Of a stretch of DNA of 64,000 nt, positions 54,902 to 64,000 are shown one piece after another. The stretch spans positions 1 to 64,000 of the forward strand of contig CANKBJ010000001.1 in assembly GCA_947479905.1 (NCBI GenBank). The letters are read 5' to 3'. The stretch comes from Bradyrhizobiaceae bacterium (GTDB lineage: Bacteria; Pseudomonadota; Alphaproteobacteria; Rhizobiales; Xanthobacteraceae). The position numbers and the translations under genes are program-made. How positions within the stretch are numbered: position 1 is the stretch's first letter; each line of letters starts with the position of its first letter. The notes under the pieces were generated by a model. It was given only the letters and a program-made list of their open reading frames with translations. It ran no database searches and was not told where the DNA came from.

Positions 54902-57834
54902 GCGCGCCTCCCGAACAGGCGGGCCAAAAGGCCTGGGCTTGCCGGGCCACCAGAATGACGGGCCAGCGCCGCGAAGAACTGGCCGATGACGACTTTGGCG
55001 GCGCCGCCGAGCAGGCGGCCGCCTATCGAGGCGACCTTGCCGCCGATTTCGGCCTCGTAGTCATAAGTAAGCAAAGTTCCGCCATTGTCGGCCGGCGAGA
55101 GCGTGATGCGGCCCGCGCCTTGTGCATCGCCGAGCGCGCCGGTGACGATGCCGCTCAGCGTTACCGCGCGCGGCGCGTCGAGATCGGACAGCTTGATGTC
55201 GGCGCGATAGCGGCCGGTGACCGGACCGACACCGAGCGTGACGTCGGCGCGGAAATGCGTATCGGATATTTTCTCGACGCCGTGACAGCCGGGAATAATG
55301 GCTTCAAGCGTCCTCGGATCGAGCAGCATGCGCCAGACGTCGGCTGGCGCGGCCGCCGCCTGCGCCTGGCCGCTGCCGTGCAACGCGCGGCCCTTGCTTG
55401 TCTTGGCCGGCGCCGGTTGCGCGGCCGGCGCATGCTCGGCCGGATGAATATGGATGCCGAGCTTCGCCGGCGTCAGCGGCAGGTCGATGGCTGCGACCCC
55501 CAGCGCATCGGCGACGGCATTGGCAAGGCACACCGGCGTGCTCATGCAATTGCCCTCGCCGACGCCCTTGGCGCCGAGCGGTGTGTACGGCGACGGCGTT
55601 TCGATATGCAGGATCACCGGGGACGGGATTTCCATGGCGGTCGGCACCAGATAATCCGCGAATGTGCCGGTCAGGAAACTGCCGTCCGCGCCATAGGCGT
55701 ATTCTTCATACAACGCCGCGCCCACCGCATGGGCGAAGCCGCCGGTGATCTGGCCGGCCACCATGCCGGGATGCAGAATGCGGCCGCAGTCGTGCATCGT
55801 TACATACTTGTCGATGCGCACGGCGCCGGTGACGCGGTCGATTTCAACGCCGCAGAAGTCGAAAATGAAGCCATGGCAGAGCGATGAATTGATGCCGTCC
55901 TCGTCGGTCGGCGGCGCCAGTTCGGGCGGCGACCAGAACACGGTTTCGCGCAGCGCATGGTTTTCTTCGGGCACAAGCGACGGCGACCAGTGCGAGGTCG
56001 CGGCGAGCCGCGAAAAGGCAACGCTGTTATCGGGATTGCCTTGCGCCCGCGCGCGACCACCGACGAATTCGATGGCATTGGCGGCGACGTTGAGTTGCGC
56101 GGCGGCGATGCTGGCGAGCTTGGCCTTGATCTTGCCGGCGGCGAGATGCGCGGCGCCACCGACGGCGGCGGCGAAGCGGCTGGAGTAGTTGCCCGACGCG
56201 ATCGACCAGGCATCGCGCGCGGTATCGAGTTCGGTGATGACGCGAATGTCGGACGGCTTGAGGCCCAGCGCGTCGGCGACGATCTGCGCCAGCACGGTGC
56301 GATGGCCCTGGCCCTGCGGCACCGACGCTACATGCACCGACACGGAACCGAGCGGATCGAGCGCGACGGTCGCGGTCGCCTGCGCGCCGTTCTTCGGCCC
56401 CGCCTTGCGCCGTTCTTCCGGCGTCAGCACGGTGGTGATGTAGCCCATGTTCGAGACGCTCGGCTCAACCGCCGCGGTGCAGCCGATGCCGTACAGCCGG
56501 CCCTGCGCGCGAGCCTGCGCCTGACGCGCACGCAATTCGGCAAAGCCACCGTCGCGCAGCGCGGTCTCGAAGGCGAGCGGATAGTCGCCGGAATCGAGTG
56601 TCGCACCGGTCGCGGTGCGGTAGGGGAAAGCGCCCGACGGAATAAGATTTGTGCGGATCACATCGACAGGATCGAGATCGAGTTCGATGGCGATGCGCTG
56701 CATCAGACGTTCAAGCGCGTAGTAGACCTGCGGCCCGCCAAAGCCGCGGTTCAATCCGGTCGGCGCCTTGTTGGTCAGGACGACGCGATTGCGCACCATC
56801 ATGTTCTGGATGTCGTAGGCGCCGTTGAGGTTGCCGTGCATGCGATAGAGCGTGGCCGGCTCGGGCGCGCGGATATGGGCGCCGACATCCTCGACCTGAT
56901 CCCAGTCCAGCGCGCGCACGCGGCCATCGGCGTCGACGGCGGCCCGCAAGGTGGTCACGCGATTGGTCGCGGAAACGGAAGCGGCGAGATGTTCGAGGCG
57001 ATCCTCGATCCATTTCACCGGCCGGCCGGTGGCACGGGCGGCCACCGCCATCAACACGATGTAGGGAAACAGGCCCTGTTTGACGCCGAAGCTGCCGCCG
57101 GAGTCCGGCGGCGTGCGCAGGCGCAGCCGGTTCCCCGGCACTTTCAGTGCGCGCGCCATCACGGCGTGCAGGCTGAACGGCCCCATGAAATTGGCCAGCA
57201 CGTCATAGGCGTCCTCGCTGGCGTCGTATTCGGCGACCAGGCCGTAGGTTTCGATCGGCGTGCAGGAATTGCGCGGATAGTGGATCGTGACGGAGACACG
57301 GCGTGCCGACTCGGCGAAGGCGCGCTCCGGCTCGCCGTAACGGAACGAACGCTCGCTGGCGATATTGCCGCCGAGGCCGTCATGCAGGACGGGCTGCGCC
57401 GGATCGAGCGCGGCCAGTGGATCGACGATGGCGGGCAGGGGCTCGTAGTCGACCGCGATCAGGTCGAGGGCGTCCTCGGCGACGTAGCGGCTGGCGGCGA
57501 CCACGACCGCGACCGGCTCGCCGACATAGCGCACGCGGCCGGTAGCGATCGGCCAGCATTCGATCGGCGCCTTGACGCCGACGACAAGGCTGGCCGACAT
57601 CGCCATGATGTCGTCGGCCGTCAGCACCGCGGCCACGCCGGGCAATTGCCGGGCGGCGTCGGTGTCGATCGCCAGAATTTTCGCGTGCGCGTGCGGCGAG
57701 CGGAGAATGGCGGCGTGCAGCGTGCCGGGCTTGACGCCAAGGTCGTCGATGAATCGGCCGCGCCCGGTCAGCAGCGCGGCGTCTTCCACGCGCTCGACCG
57801 ATTGGCCGCACCAACTCGTTGGCAATTCAGACAT
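54898..57834 (-). CDS. Mo-hydroxylase large subunit fused to CoxG/SRPBCC domain (HmfA-like, furoyl-CoA dehydrogenase candidate)
   Basis: CoxL-like N-terminus ('VEDAALLTGRGRFIDDLGVKPGTLHAAILRSPHAHAKI'), 'GAKGVGEGNCMSTPVCLANAVADAL', then C-terminal SRPBCC segment 'DVWRMLLDPRTLEAIIPGCHGVEKI...'. Confidence 0.85.
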   Translation of the reverse strand: MSELPTSWCGQSVERVEDAALLTGRGRFIDDLGVKPGTLHAAILRSPHAHAKILAIDTDAARQLPGVAAVLTADDIMAMSASLVVGVKAPIECWPIATGRVRYVGEPVAVVVAASRYVAEDALDLIAVDYEPLPAIVDPLAALDPAQPVLHDGLGGNIASERSFRYGEPERAFAESARRVSVTIHYPRNSCTPIETYGLVAEYDASEDAYDVLANFMGPFSLHAVMARALKVPGNRLRLRTPPDSGGSFGVKQGLFPYIVLMAVAARATGRPVKWIEDRLEHLAASVSATNRVTTLRAAVDADGRVRALDWDQVEDVGAHIRAPEPATLYRMHGNLNGAYDIQNMMVRNRVVLTNKAPTGLNRGFGGPQVYYALERLMQRIAIELDLDPVDVIRTNLIPSGAFPYRTATGATLDSGDYPLAFETALRDGGFAELRARQAQARAQGRLYGIGCTAAVEPSVSNMGYITTVLTPEERRKAGPKNGAQATATVALDPLGSVSVHVASVPQGQGHRTVLAQIVADALGLKPSDIRVITELDTARDAWSIASGNYSSRFAAAVGGAAHLAAGKIKAKLASIAAAQLNVAANAIEFVGGRARAQGNPDNSVAFSRLAATSHWSPSLVPEENHALRETVFWSPPELAPPTDEDGINSSLCHGFIFDFCGVEIDRVTGAVRIDKYVTMHDCGRILHPGMVAGQITGGFAHAVGAALYEEYAYGADGSFLTGTFADYLVPTAMEIPSPVILHIETPSPYTPLGAKGVGEGNCMSTPVCLANAVADALGVAAIDLPLTPAKLGIHIHPAEHAPAAQPAPAKTSKGRALHGSGQAQAAAAPADVWRMLLDPRTLEAIIPGCHGVEKISDTHFRADVTLGVGPVTGRYRADIKLSDLDAPRAVTLSGIVTGALGDAQGAGRITLSPADNGGTLLTYDYEAEIGGKVASIGGRLLGGAAKVVIGQFFAALARHSGGPASPGLLARLFGRRA

Positions 57835-57961
57835 TATCCGGGCGTTCCTCGACCGTGCTCTTGGCGGCACAGTGGGCGAAACGCTGTCACAGGGGGCCGG
57901 GCGGGACGATACCGTCCGGTCTCACGGCTTACCGAAAAGTCTCATTTTAGGAGGCGAGGGG

Positions 57962-58822
57962 TCAGGCGACGGCTGACGAACTCAGGCGCGCGACATTGCG
58001 GAACTCGCTCGGATTGACGCCGGCGTGGTCGCGGAAAAAGCGGGTGAAATGGCCCTGCGTGCTGAATCCGAGCGCATTGCTGACGGCGGCTAGGGAATCC
58101 TGCGTATGCACCACCGATTTCACCGCCAGCTCCATGCGCAGCAGGTTGAAGTAGACGTGCGGCGTCATGCGGGTCGACCGTTCAAAAAGGCGGTAGAAAT
58201 GCGCCCGCGACAGCCCGGCTTCGCGCGCCAGTGAATTAATGTCGTGCGCGATTTGCGGCTCGCTCCGCAGCAGGTTGACGGCGCGCCGGATGCGCCAGTC
58301 GAAACGATCGCGATTGTTGTCGATGTCCTGCAACCGGCGCGAAAGCGTGCGCCACGGCGTAAACCTCTCGATCACCGAAATCATCAGATCCGACAGCAGT
58401 TGTTCATGCGCGATATTGGCGCCCGGATCGGCCAACATCACGGTCGCCAGATCCATGGCGAGGCGGCGAATGCGGGGCGACACCTCGCCGGCCGGCTTTT
58501 CGAAGAAGCCGGGAGCGCCGCTGGCCGCCCAGTTCGGGCGGAAAACCTTCAGCCAGGCCGGCTCGATATACAGCGCAAGGATAATGGTGCGCGGACGGCT
58601 TTGGTCATGCACATAAGCATGCGGCTCCCAGGTGTTGATCAGCACGGCCTGGGTGTCGGTCAACGGCACCAGATGGTCGCCGACGGAAAATTGCGTATCG
58701 GCGCCGTCGGCCTTGATCAGAACGTGGCAATGCGGATGGGCGTGGCGCACGAGCGAACGGTCCATGTCGAGAAGCGCGACACGACCGAACGCACCATGAG
58801 CAATACGCAACGCTGTGGACAT
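57962..58822 (-). CDS. AraC-family transcriptional regulator
   Basis: C-terminal HTH 'INSLAREAGLSRAHFYRLFERSTRMTPHVYFNLLRMELA...ALGFSTQGHFTRFFRDHAGVNPSEFRNVA'; cupin-like N-terminus. Confidence 0.9.
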   Translation of the reverse strand: MSTALRIAHGAFGRVALLDMDRSLVRHAHPHCHVLIKADGADTQFSVGDHLVPLTDTQAVLINTWEPHAYVHDQSRPRTIILALYIEPAWLKVFRPNWAASGAPGFFEKPAGEVSPRIRRLAMDLATVMLADPGANIAHEQLLSDLMISVIERFTPWRTLSRRLQDIDNNRDRFDWRIRRAVNLLRSEPQIAHDINSLAREAGLSRAHFYRLFERSTRMTPHVYFNLLRMELAVKSVVHTQDSLAAVSNALGFSTQGHFTRFFRDHAGVNPSEFRNVARLSSSAVA

Positions 58823-58927
58823 TCGTCAAAGCTTTCGCGGAACGGGGACACTCTCATTAACTGATACCACAGAACACTCAGTTCCTCACTGACCATGATT
58901 CTGCGCAAGGCGCGATTTGTCACGCTT

Positions 58928-59461
58928 TTATTGCTGTTCCTGGACCCGGTAGGCTGTTGCCGCAGCAATCAGTCGCTCCGCTTTTGGCTGCTGGGAACCG
59001 GCAAGGCCGGCAGGCGGAATGGTGCGCTGCAACAAGGCGGTCACGTTGCGGCGAACGGCGTCCGCGGCCGGTAGAGCGGCGGGGCCACAGTCAAAAGCGG
59101 CCGCAAGATCGAACAGTATGGCTTGTTCGATCTGTTCGGCGCGCAGTTCGAGTTTGGCAATATCCGCGCGTAGATTTTGCACCGCAGTCTCCGTCATCTC
59201 CGGCAGCGGCTTCATCGCTTGCCGCACGGCCCGCAATGGTTCGACGACGGCGCCGTGCCACTGTCGCACGCCCGCATCGATCACGCTCAGGTTTTCGTCG
59301 GTAACGCCGATTTGCCTCGCGCTGCCGAGCCAGGCGCAGAACAAGAGCGCGTTGACGTTTATATCCAAGCTGCGTTGCAGCGCCAGGCATTCGGCGGCGA
59401 CGCCGGGTTCGGCATAAACAGCAAGAGAAAAACGCCAAAAGGAATTATCGCAATCCATCAT
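58928..59461 (-). CDS. TIGR02444 / DUF2390-like protein
   Basis: 'FWRFSLAVYAEPGVAAECLALQRSLDINVNALLFCAWLG' is typical of this family. Confidence 0.75.
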   Translation of the reverse strand: MMDCDNSFWRFSLAVYAEPGVAAECLALQRSLDINVNALLFCAWLGSARQIGVTDENLSVIDAGVRQWHGAVVEPLRAVRQAMKPLPEMTETAVQNLRADIAKLELRAEQIEQAILFDLAAAFDCGPAALPAADAVRRNVTALLQRTIPPAGLAGSQQPKAERLIAAATAYRVQEQQ

Positions 59462-59815
59462 TCCGGCTCCATTTATCGAACGTTCCAGTAGCGGTCATCC
59501 GGCTGATGGGCCCGGGGAAACCAGACGGGCAAACTGCCCTATCGAAATATTATGAATCGGCAGCGCCTCTTGGAATAAGATATCGACGCCGGGCATATCG
59601 GCTGCTCCGATTTCAGTATAAAGATGTGGTGCCGGAAGGCACCGCGGCATGGTCACAAAATGTACGGCGGTTCATCGGAGCCATTTTTGCTCAAACGCGA
59701 CCTGCCGCCGGCAGCGATGAGAAGGGCAAGCCACCCTCGTGCAGGAAGTCAGCCGCATGTGGACTTACCTCTCGTCCTGACGACGCGATGTGTCCAGGGC
59801 CAAGCGGCGTAGTTA

Positions 59816-60679
59816 TTATGCCGGCCGGTTACGCAGATATACGAACCAGTAAATGGCGCCGACCATGAGGCTGCCGCCGATCAGGTTGCCAAAGGTGGTG
59901 ACTCCGATATTTCGCATCGCGCCTGCCAACGTCAACGCGGAATAGGCTTCCGGGCTCTGTCCGAGCGCCGTCCAGAATTCCGCTCCGGCCCAGGCCTTGA
60001 TCGCCAGGGCGAGGGGGAGAAAATAAAGATTGGCGATCGAGTGCTCGAACCCGGCGGCGACGAAAGCCGCGACCGGCGGGACGACGACCATGATCTTGTC
60101 GGTGGCGCTGCGGGCGCCGAACGACATCCATACGGCGAGACAGACCAGGACGTTGCACAGCACGGCCAGAAAAAACATTTGAGTCGCCGGCAAAGCCGAT
60201 TTGGCTGACGCTATGGCAAGCGCCGTTTTGCCGACCTCGCCACTGCTGAAGCCGTACTGTCCGGTAAGGAAAACCAGACCGGCGGTCGCCAGAGCGCCGA
60301 TGATATTGCCGATGTAGACTAACGCCCATGCCCGCAGCAACGCCGCGAGCGTGATGTGGCGCCCAGCATAGGCGACGATCATGAGCGCGTCGCCGGTGAA
60401 CAGCTCTGCGCCGCCGACGATCACCAGGATCAGGCCGAGCGAGAAGGCAAGCCCGCCAAGGAAACGAGCAACGCCCAAAGGGAGGTCGGCCGTCCCGGTG
60501 AGCACCACCGTCATAAAATTAGCGCCGAGTGCGATGAAGGCGCCGGCCAGCAACCCGAGGATCAAAAGGGTGAGTGCGTCGCGGCGCGCCTTGGCAGTGC
60601 CAACTGACTCGCAAACAAGCGCCATTTCCGGCGGCGGTATGAGCTGAGCCTTGTCAGCTTCGGGCAATACGGTTTGCAT
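59816..60679 (-). CDS. Formate/nitrite transporter (FNT) family channel
   Basis: 'GLLAGAFIALGANFMTVVL', 'GGAELFTGDALMIV', 'NVLVCLAVWMSFGA', 'GFEHSIANLYFLPLAL', 'TFGNLIGGSLMVG'. Confidence 0.93.
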   Translation of the reverse strand: MQTVLPEADKAQLIPPPEMALVCESVGTAKARRDALTLLILGLLAGAFIALGANFMTVVLTGTADLPLGVARFLGGLAFSLGLILVIVGGAELFTGDALMIVAYAGRHITLAALLRAWALVYIGNIIGALATAGLVFLTGQYGFSSGEVGKTALAIASAKSALPATQMFFLAVLCNVLVCLAVWMSFGARSATDKIMVVVPPVAAFVAAGFEHSIANLYFLPLALAIKAWAGAEFWTALGQSPEAYSALTLAGAMRNIGVTTFGNLIGGSLMVGAIYWFVYLRNRPA

Positions 60680-60718
60680 CTTGGTCGGTTCCTGACGATC
60701 GAGAGGTTCGGATAAAAC

Positions 60719-62485
60719 CTAATGTTGGTGAACGTAATTTCCTGGCGCCGGACAAAGCGGCGCAAGACCGCGCGTAGCCGATCCCATCGATGGAGGCTCA
60801 CGGCGTTGCGGGTTGCTATGCTCGGCCAGCCATGACGACCAGGCCTGCCACCACGATCCCTCGGCGCGTTCGGCCTGCGCCAACCAGGTTTGCGCATCGA
60901 CATAGCGATCGCCGGTGGACCGTGTCGCGAAATGATAATGGCGGTGAGGGTGGCCCGGCTCGGAAACGATGCCGGTATTGTGCCCGCCATTGGTCAGCAC
61001 GAATGTCAGTTCCTTGTCGGTGAAGAGGTGAAGCTTGTAGACCGACTGCCAGGGCGCGATGTGGTCGGACTCAGTCGCTACCGCGAACATCGGTATGCCG
61101 ATGTCTTTGAGCGCAATCACCTTGCCGTCAACCGCATAACGCCCGCCGGTCAGGCGATTTTCCAGGAAAAGCGCGCGCAAGTATTGCGAGTGCATATGAT
61201 AAGGCAGCCGAGTCCGGTCGGCATTCCAGGCCGCCAGATCAGACGCCGGCTCGCGCTCACCCAGCAGATATTCACGAGCCATTTTCGACCAAAGCAGTTC
61301 GTTCGAACGAAGCGCGGTAAAAGCGGCGGCCATTTGCCGCGTATCGAGAACGCCTTGGTCCCACATCATGTCTTCGAGGAACGCGACCTGGCTTTCGTCG
61401 ACGAACAGCATGAGTTCGCCGGCTTCGCTGAAGTCGGTCTGTGCGGCGAGCAGTGTCGCCGTGGCGAGCCGGTCGTTGCCGTCGCGCGCCATGGTCGCCG
61501 CGGTGATGGCAAGCAACGTGCCGCCCAGGCAATAGCCGCAGGCATGCACCTTGCGGCCCGGGACAACCGCGGTGACCGCGTCGAGCGCGGCCATCACCCC
61601 CTGGGTACGATAGACGTCGAACGTAATGTCGCGGTCGGCGGCGGTCGGATTGCGCCATGAGATCATGAACACCGTGAAGCCGCGGTCGACAAGATAACGA
61701 ACCAGGGAGTGCTCCGGCAGCAGGTCCAGCACATAGTACTTCATGATCCATGCCGGCACGATCAGTACCGGCTCGGCAAACACATCTGGCGTCGAGGGCT
61801 TGTACTGAATGAGCTCAATCAGATCGTTGCGGTAGATTACCTCGCCCGGCGTCGTGGCGATGTCTTGGCCGACACGAAAACCGCTCTGCGGCGCAGCCGG
61901 CTCTCTGGCGAGGACGCGGTGAACATCCTCGGCCAGGTTGCGCACACCGCGGACGAGATTCTCTCCGGACTCCTTGAGGGTGTGCTCGACAATGACAGGG
62001 TTGAGCCATGGAATGTTGGACGGCGAGACGCCGTCGAGCAATTGGCGCGCCATGAAAGCAACGCGCGCCGCGCTCTTGGCATTTTGCCCCCGGAGCGGGC
62101 GCGTGGCGTTGCGCCACCATTCCTCTTGCGCCAGGAAAGCCTGTTGCCAATACAGATACGGCGGCTTCTGCCACGCCGGATCGGTAAAGCGCCGATCGGA
62201 TTTCTCGGGTGTAAACGGCAGTGCGTTGCCTTGTCCCGTCGCCAGACCCATCAGGCGACTGGTGAAAATGGACGCTCGCAGTGCAAGCTCCAATTGCCGA
62301 CCGGGCGCGCGCGAAAGATGCGAAAGCCAATCGAACCAGGCGGCCGTTTGAGCATGCGGCGATACGCCATTCGTGGCGCGCGCCATCATGGCCCGCCCGA
62401 CACGATCCAGCGTTTCGAAAGAGGGCAGGTCGGTGTCTTGAGAGACCGGCGCCGGGGGCGCCGTTTCTGTCAGGGCTTTTGTCAT
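60719..62485 (-). CDS. phaC: Class I poly(3-hydroxyalkanoate) synthase
   Basis: Lipase-like box 'HACGYCLGGTLL', 'EPVLIVPAWIMKYYVLDLLPEHSLVRYLVDRGFTVFMISWRNP', 'GGHNTGIV'. Confidence 0.92.
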   Translation of the reverse strand: MTKALTETAPPAPVSQDTDLPSFETLDRVGRAMMARATNGVSPHAQTAAWFDWLSHLSRAPGRQLELALRASIFTSRLMGLATGQGNALPFTPEKSDRRFTDPAWQKPPYLYWQQAFLAQEEWWRNATRPLRGQNAKSAARVAFMARQLLDGVSPSNIPWLNPVIVEHTLKESGENLVRGVRNLAEDVHRVLAREPAAPQSGFRVGQDIATTPGEVIYRNDLIELIQYKPSTPDVFAEPVLIVPAWIMKYYVLDLLPEHSLVRYLVDRGFTVFMISWRNPTAADRDITFDVYRTQGVMAALDAVTAVVPGRKVHACGYCLGGTLLAITAATMARDGNDRLATATLLAAQTDFSEAGELMLFVDESQVAFLEDMMWDQGVLDTRQMAAAFTALRSNELLWSKMAREYLLGEREPASDLAAWNADRTRLPYHMHSQYLRALFLENRLTGGRYAVDGKVIALKDIGIPMFAVATESDHIAPWQSVYKLHLFTDKELTFVLTNGGHNTGIVSEPGHPHRHYHFATRSTGDRYVDAQTWLAQAERAEGSWWQAWSSWLAEHSNPQRREPPSMGSATRGLAPLCPAPGNYVHQH

Positions 62486-62899
62486 GCAGGTTCCTATATC
62501 GGCCAAATCAATTGCATTGCGCGGAGCATGTCGATTGTTGTGCTCACCCGGTCGTTGGCCGGAAAGCCCTCGGCAATAGGCGGCGGCAGCAGAATGCTTC
62601 TTTGCCCTAGCTGCTCTTTGGCCCAGGAGTTCATATGCGCACCCGTCAAAAGTTCAGTTTATTTGTGCATGTTCGGATGATGCGTTTATTGAGCCAGATC
62701 ATTCATCGAAACGTCACAAACGGCTGCAAAAGCGCGGCAACATTATCCGCCTCATTGGGCCGTTTCTTCATTGACCGATGTCAAGGCGATATCTCCCGCT
62801 TTCATTATTCTTATTTCTGATCGACAGTGTCGTCACAGCGTTTCTATTATTTCTAAAATGAGACAGCCTCGTCGCTGCTTGGAGTTGGCAAAGACCGCT

Positions 62900-64000
62900 A
62901 TGTCTATTCGCAATCTCGACAGAATGTTTCACCCTCGGTCGATCGCCGTTATCGGCGCATCGGCGCGGCCAAAATCGGTCGGTGCGGCGCTGATAAAGAA
63001 TCTCATGAGCGGGGGATTTGACGGACCGATCATGCCGGTCAACCCCAAGGCGACCTCGATCCATGGCGTGATGACTTATAAGGATATCGCCAGCCTACCG
63101 ATAACGCCCGATCTCGCTGTCATTGCAACGCCGCCGGACACCATCCCCGCGCTGGTCGACGAGCTTGGCGCGCGTGGCACGCGGGCCGCCGTTATACTGA
63201 CGGCCGGCTTTGCTGAGGGCGAGACCGCCGTCGGCAAGGCGCGCGCCGCGCAAATGCTTGCCGCCGCCCGCCCGCATTTGATGCGGATTGTCGGTCCGAA
63301 TTGTCTTGGCATCGCCGTGCCTGGTATCGGGTTGAATGCAACATTCGCGCCGGCTGCCTTGCTGACCGGCAATATCGCATTTCTGACGCAGTCCGGCGCG
63401 ATGGCGACGACAGTGCTCGATTGGGCACTGCCGCGCGGCATCGGCTTTTCAGCCATCGTTTCGATGGGCGACATGAGCGATGTGGATTTCGGCGATTTGC
63501 TCGACTATTTTGGGCTGGACGATGCGACGCAGGCGATCCTGATCTATGCCGAAGGCATCACGCAAGCGCGCAAGTTCATGTAGGCGGCGCGCCGCACCGC
63601 GCGCATCAAACCCATCATCGTCGTCAAGAGCGGCCGCGCCGCGGAGGGCGCCCGCGCCGCGAGTTCGCACACCGGCGCGCTGGCGGGCGCCGATGTGGTC
63701 TATGACGCGGCATTCCGCCGCGCCGGCATGCTGCGCGTCAACGAGGTCGAGGAGCTCTTTGACGCGGCGGCGACTCTGGCGCGCATGGCGCCGCAACACG
63801 GCAACCGGTTGGCCATCATTACCAATGGCGGCGGCGCCGGCGTACTGGCCACCGACCGGCTGATCGAGGAAGGCGGCAGGTTGGCCGAACTTAGCCCGGA
63901 CGTAATTGCCAAGCTCAATTCCGTGCTGCCGGCGACCTGGAGTCATGCCAATCCGGTCGATTTGATTGGCGATGCCGACGCCGATCGCTACGCCCATTCG
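62900..64000 (+). pseudogene. ADP-forming acetyl/acyl-CoA synthetase family, interrupted by in-frame TAG at 63581-63583, continues past window end
   Basis: 'MFHPRSIAVIGASARPKSVGAALIKNLMSGGFDGPIMPVNPK'; after the TAG the same frame stays open: 'AARRTARIKPIIVVKSGRAAEGARAASSHTGALAGADVVYDAAFRRAGMLRVNEVEELFDAA'. Confidence 0.85.

Noticed and set aside
57905-57925. Short inverted repeat GGACG-N4-CGTCC between araC-like and hmfA-like genes
   Set aside because: Only 5-bp arms; expected often by chance at this GC content.
55957-58017. 686-aa plus-strand ORF opposite the hmfA-like gene
   Set aside because: Shadow ORF of high-GC coding DNA; Arg/Gly/Ala-rich, no family motif, fully antisense to a well-supported gene.
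59462-59815. Possible small CDS or RNA in the gap between the TIGR02444-type gene and the FNT gene
   Set aside because: ORFs here (e.g. 59506-59868) have no recognisable domain and no clear structured-RNA feature was seen.
63581-63583. Pyrrolysine insertion at the TAG
   Set aside because: Nothing in the window suggests pyl genes; the family has no known pyrrolysine and a simple TCG-to-TAG change is more likely.

Overview
High-GC alphaproteobacterial (Rhizobiales-like) chromosomal window, densely coding. From left to right: (1) 3' part of kdpD plus kdpE. (2) A partial homoprotocatechuate module: SnoaL-like protein, HpaR-like MarR regulator, HpaE-like dehydrogenase, HpaD-like extradiol dioxygenase, then a c-type cytochrome. 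(3) A minus-strand glycan cassette: OpgH/MdoH-like glucosyltransferase, FkbM methyltransferase and two polytopic membrane proteins. (4) An 8-kb cluster that looks uncharacterised: zinc-less MDR dehydrogenase, PTPS-fold protein with an altered active site, GT4 glycosyltransferase, SAM methyltransferase, stand-alone RibD-type reductase, GTP cyclohydrolase II, creatininase-family amidohydrolase and an LTA-synthase-like sulfatase. It looks like a pathway for a GTP-derived pyrimidine or pterin metabolite. (5) A full carbon-phosphorus lyase locus (phnGHIJ-GNAT-KLMN, phnF, hexapeptide transferase, second PhnM, DUF1045, phnCDE) with clear PHO-box-like repeats. (6) A catabolic island resembling 2-furoate / furandicarboxylate degradation (hmfABCDE-like, UbiD, UbiX) with two Liv-type ABC importers, an orphan TctC-type binding protein, an orphan Mo-hydroxylase large subunit and a patch of gene debris. 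(7) AraC regulator, TIGR02444-type protein, FNT channel, PHA synthase and an ADP-forming acyl-CoA ligase gene interrupted by one in-frame amber codon. No rRNA, tRNA, CRISPR array, IS element or prophage was recognised. All family calls come from reading motifs by eye; no database search was run.
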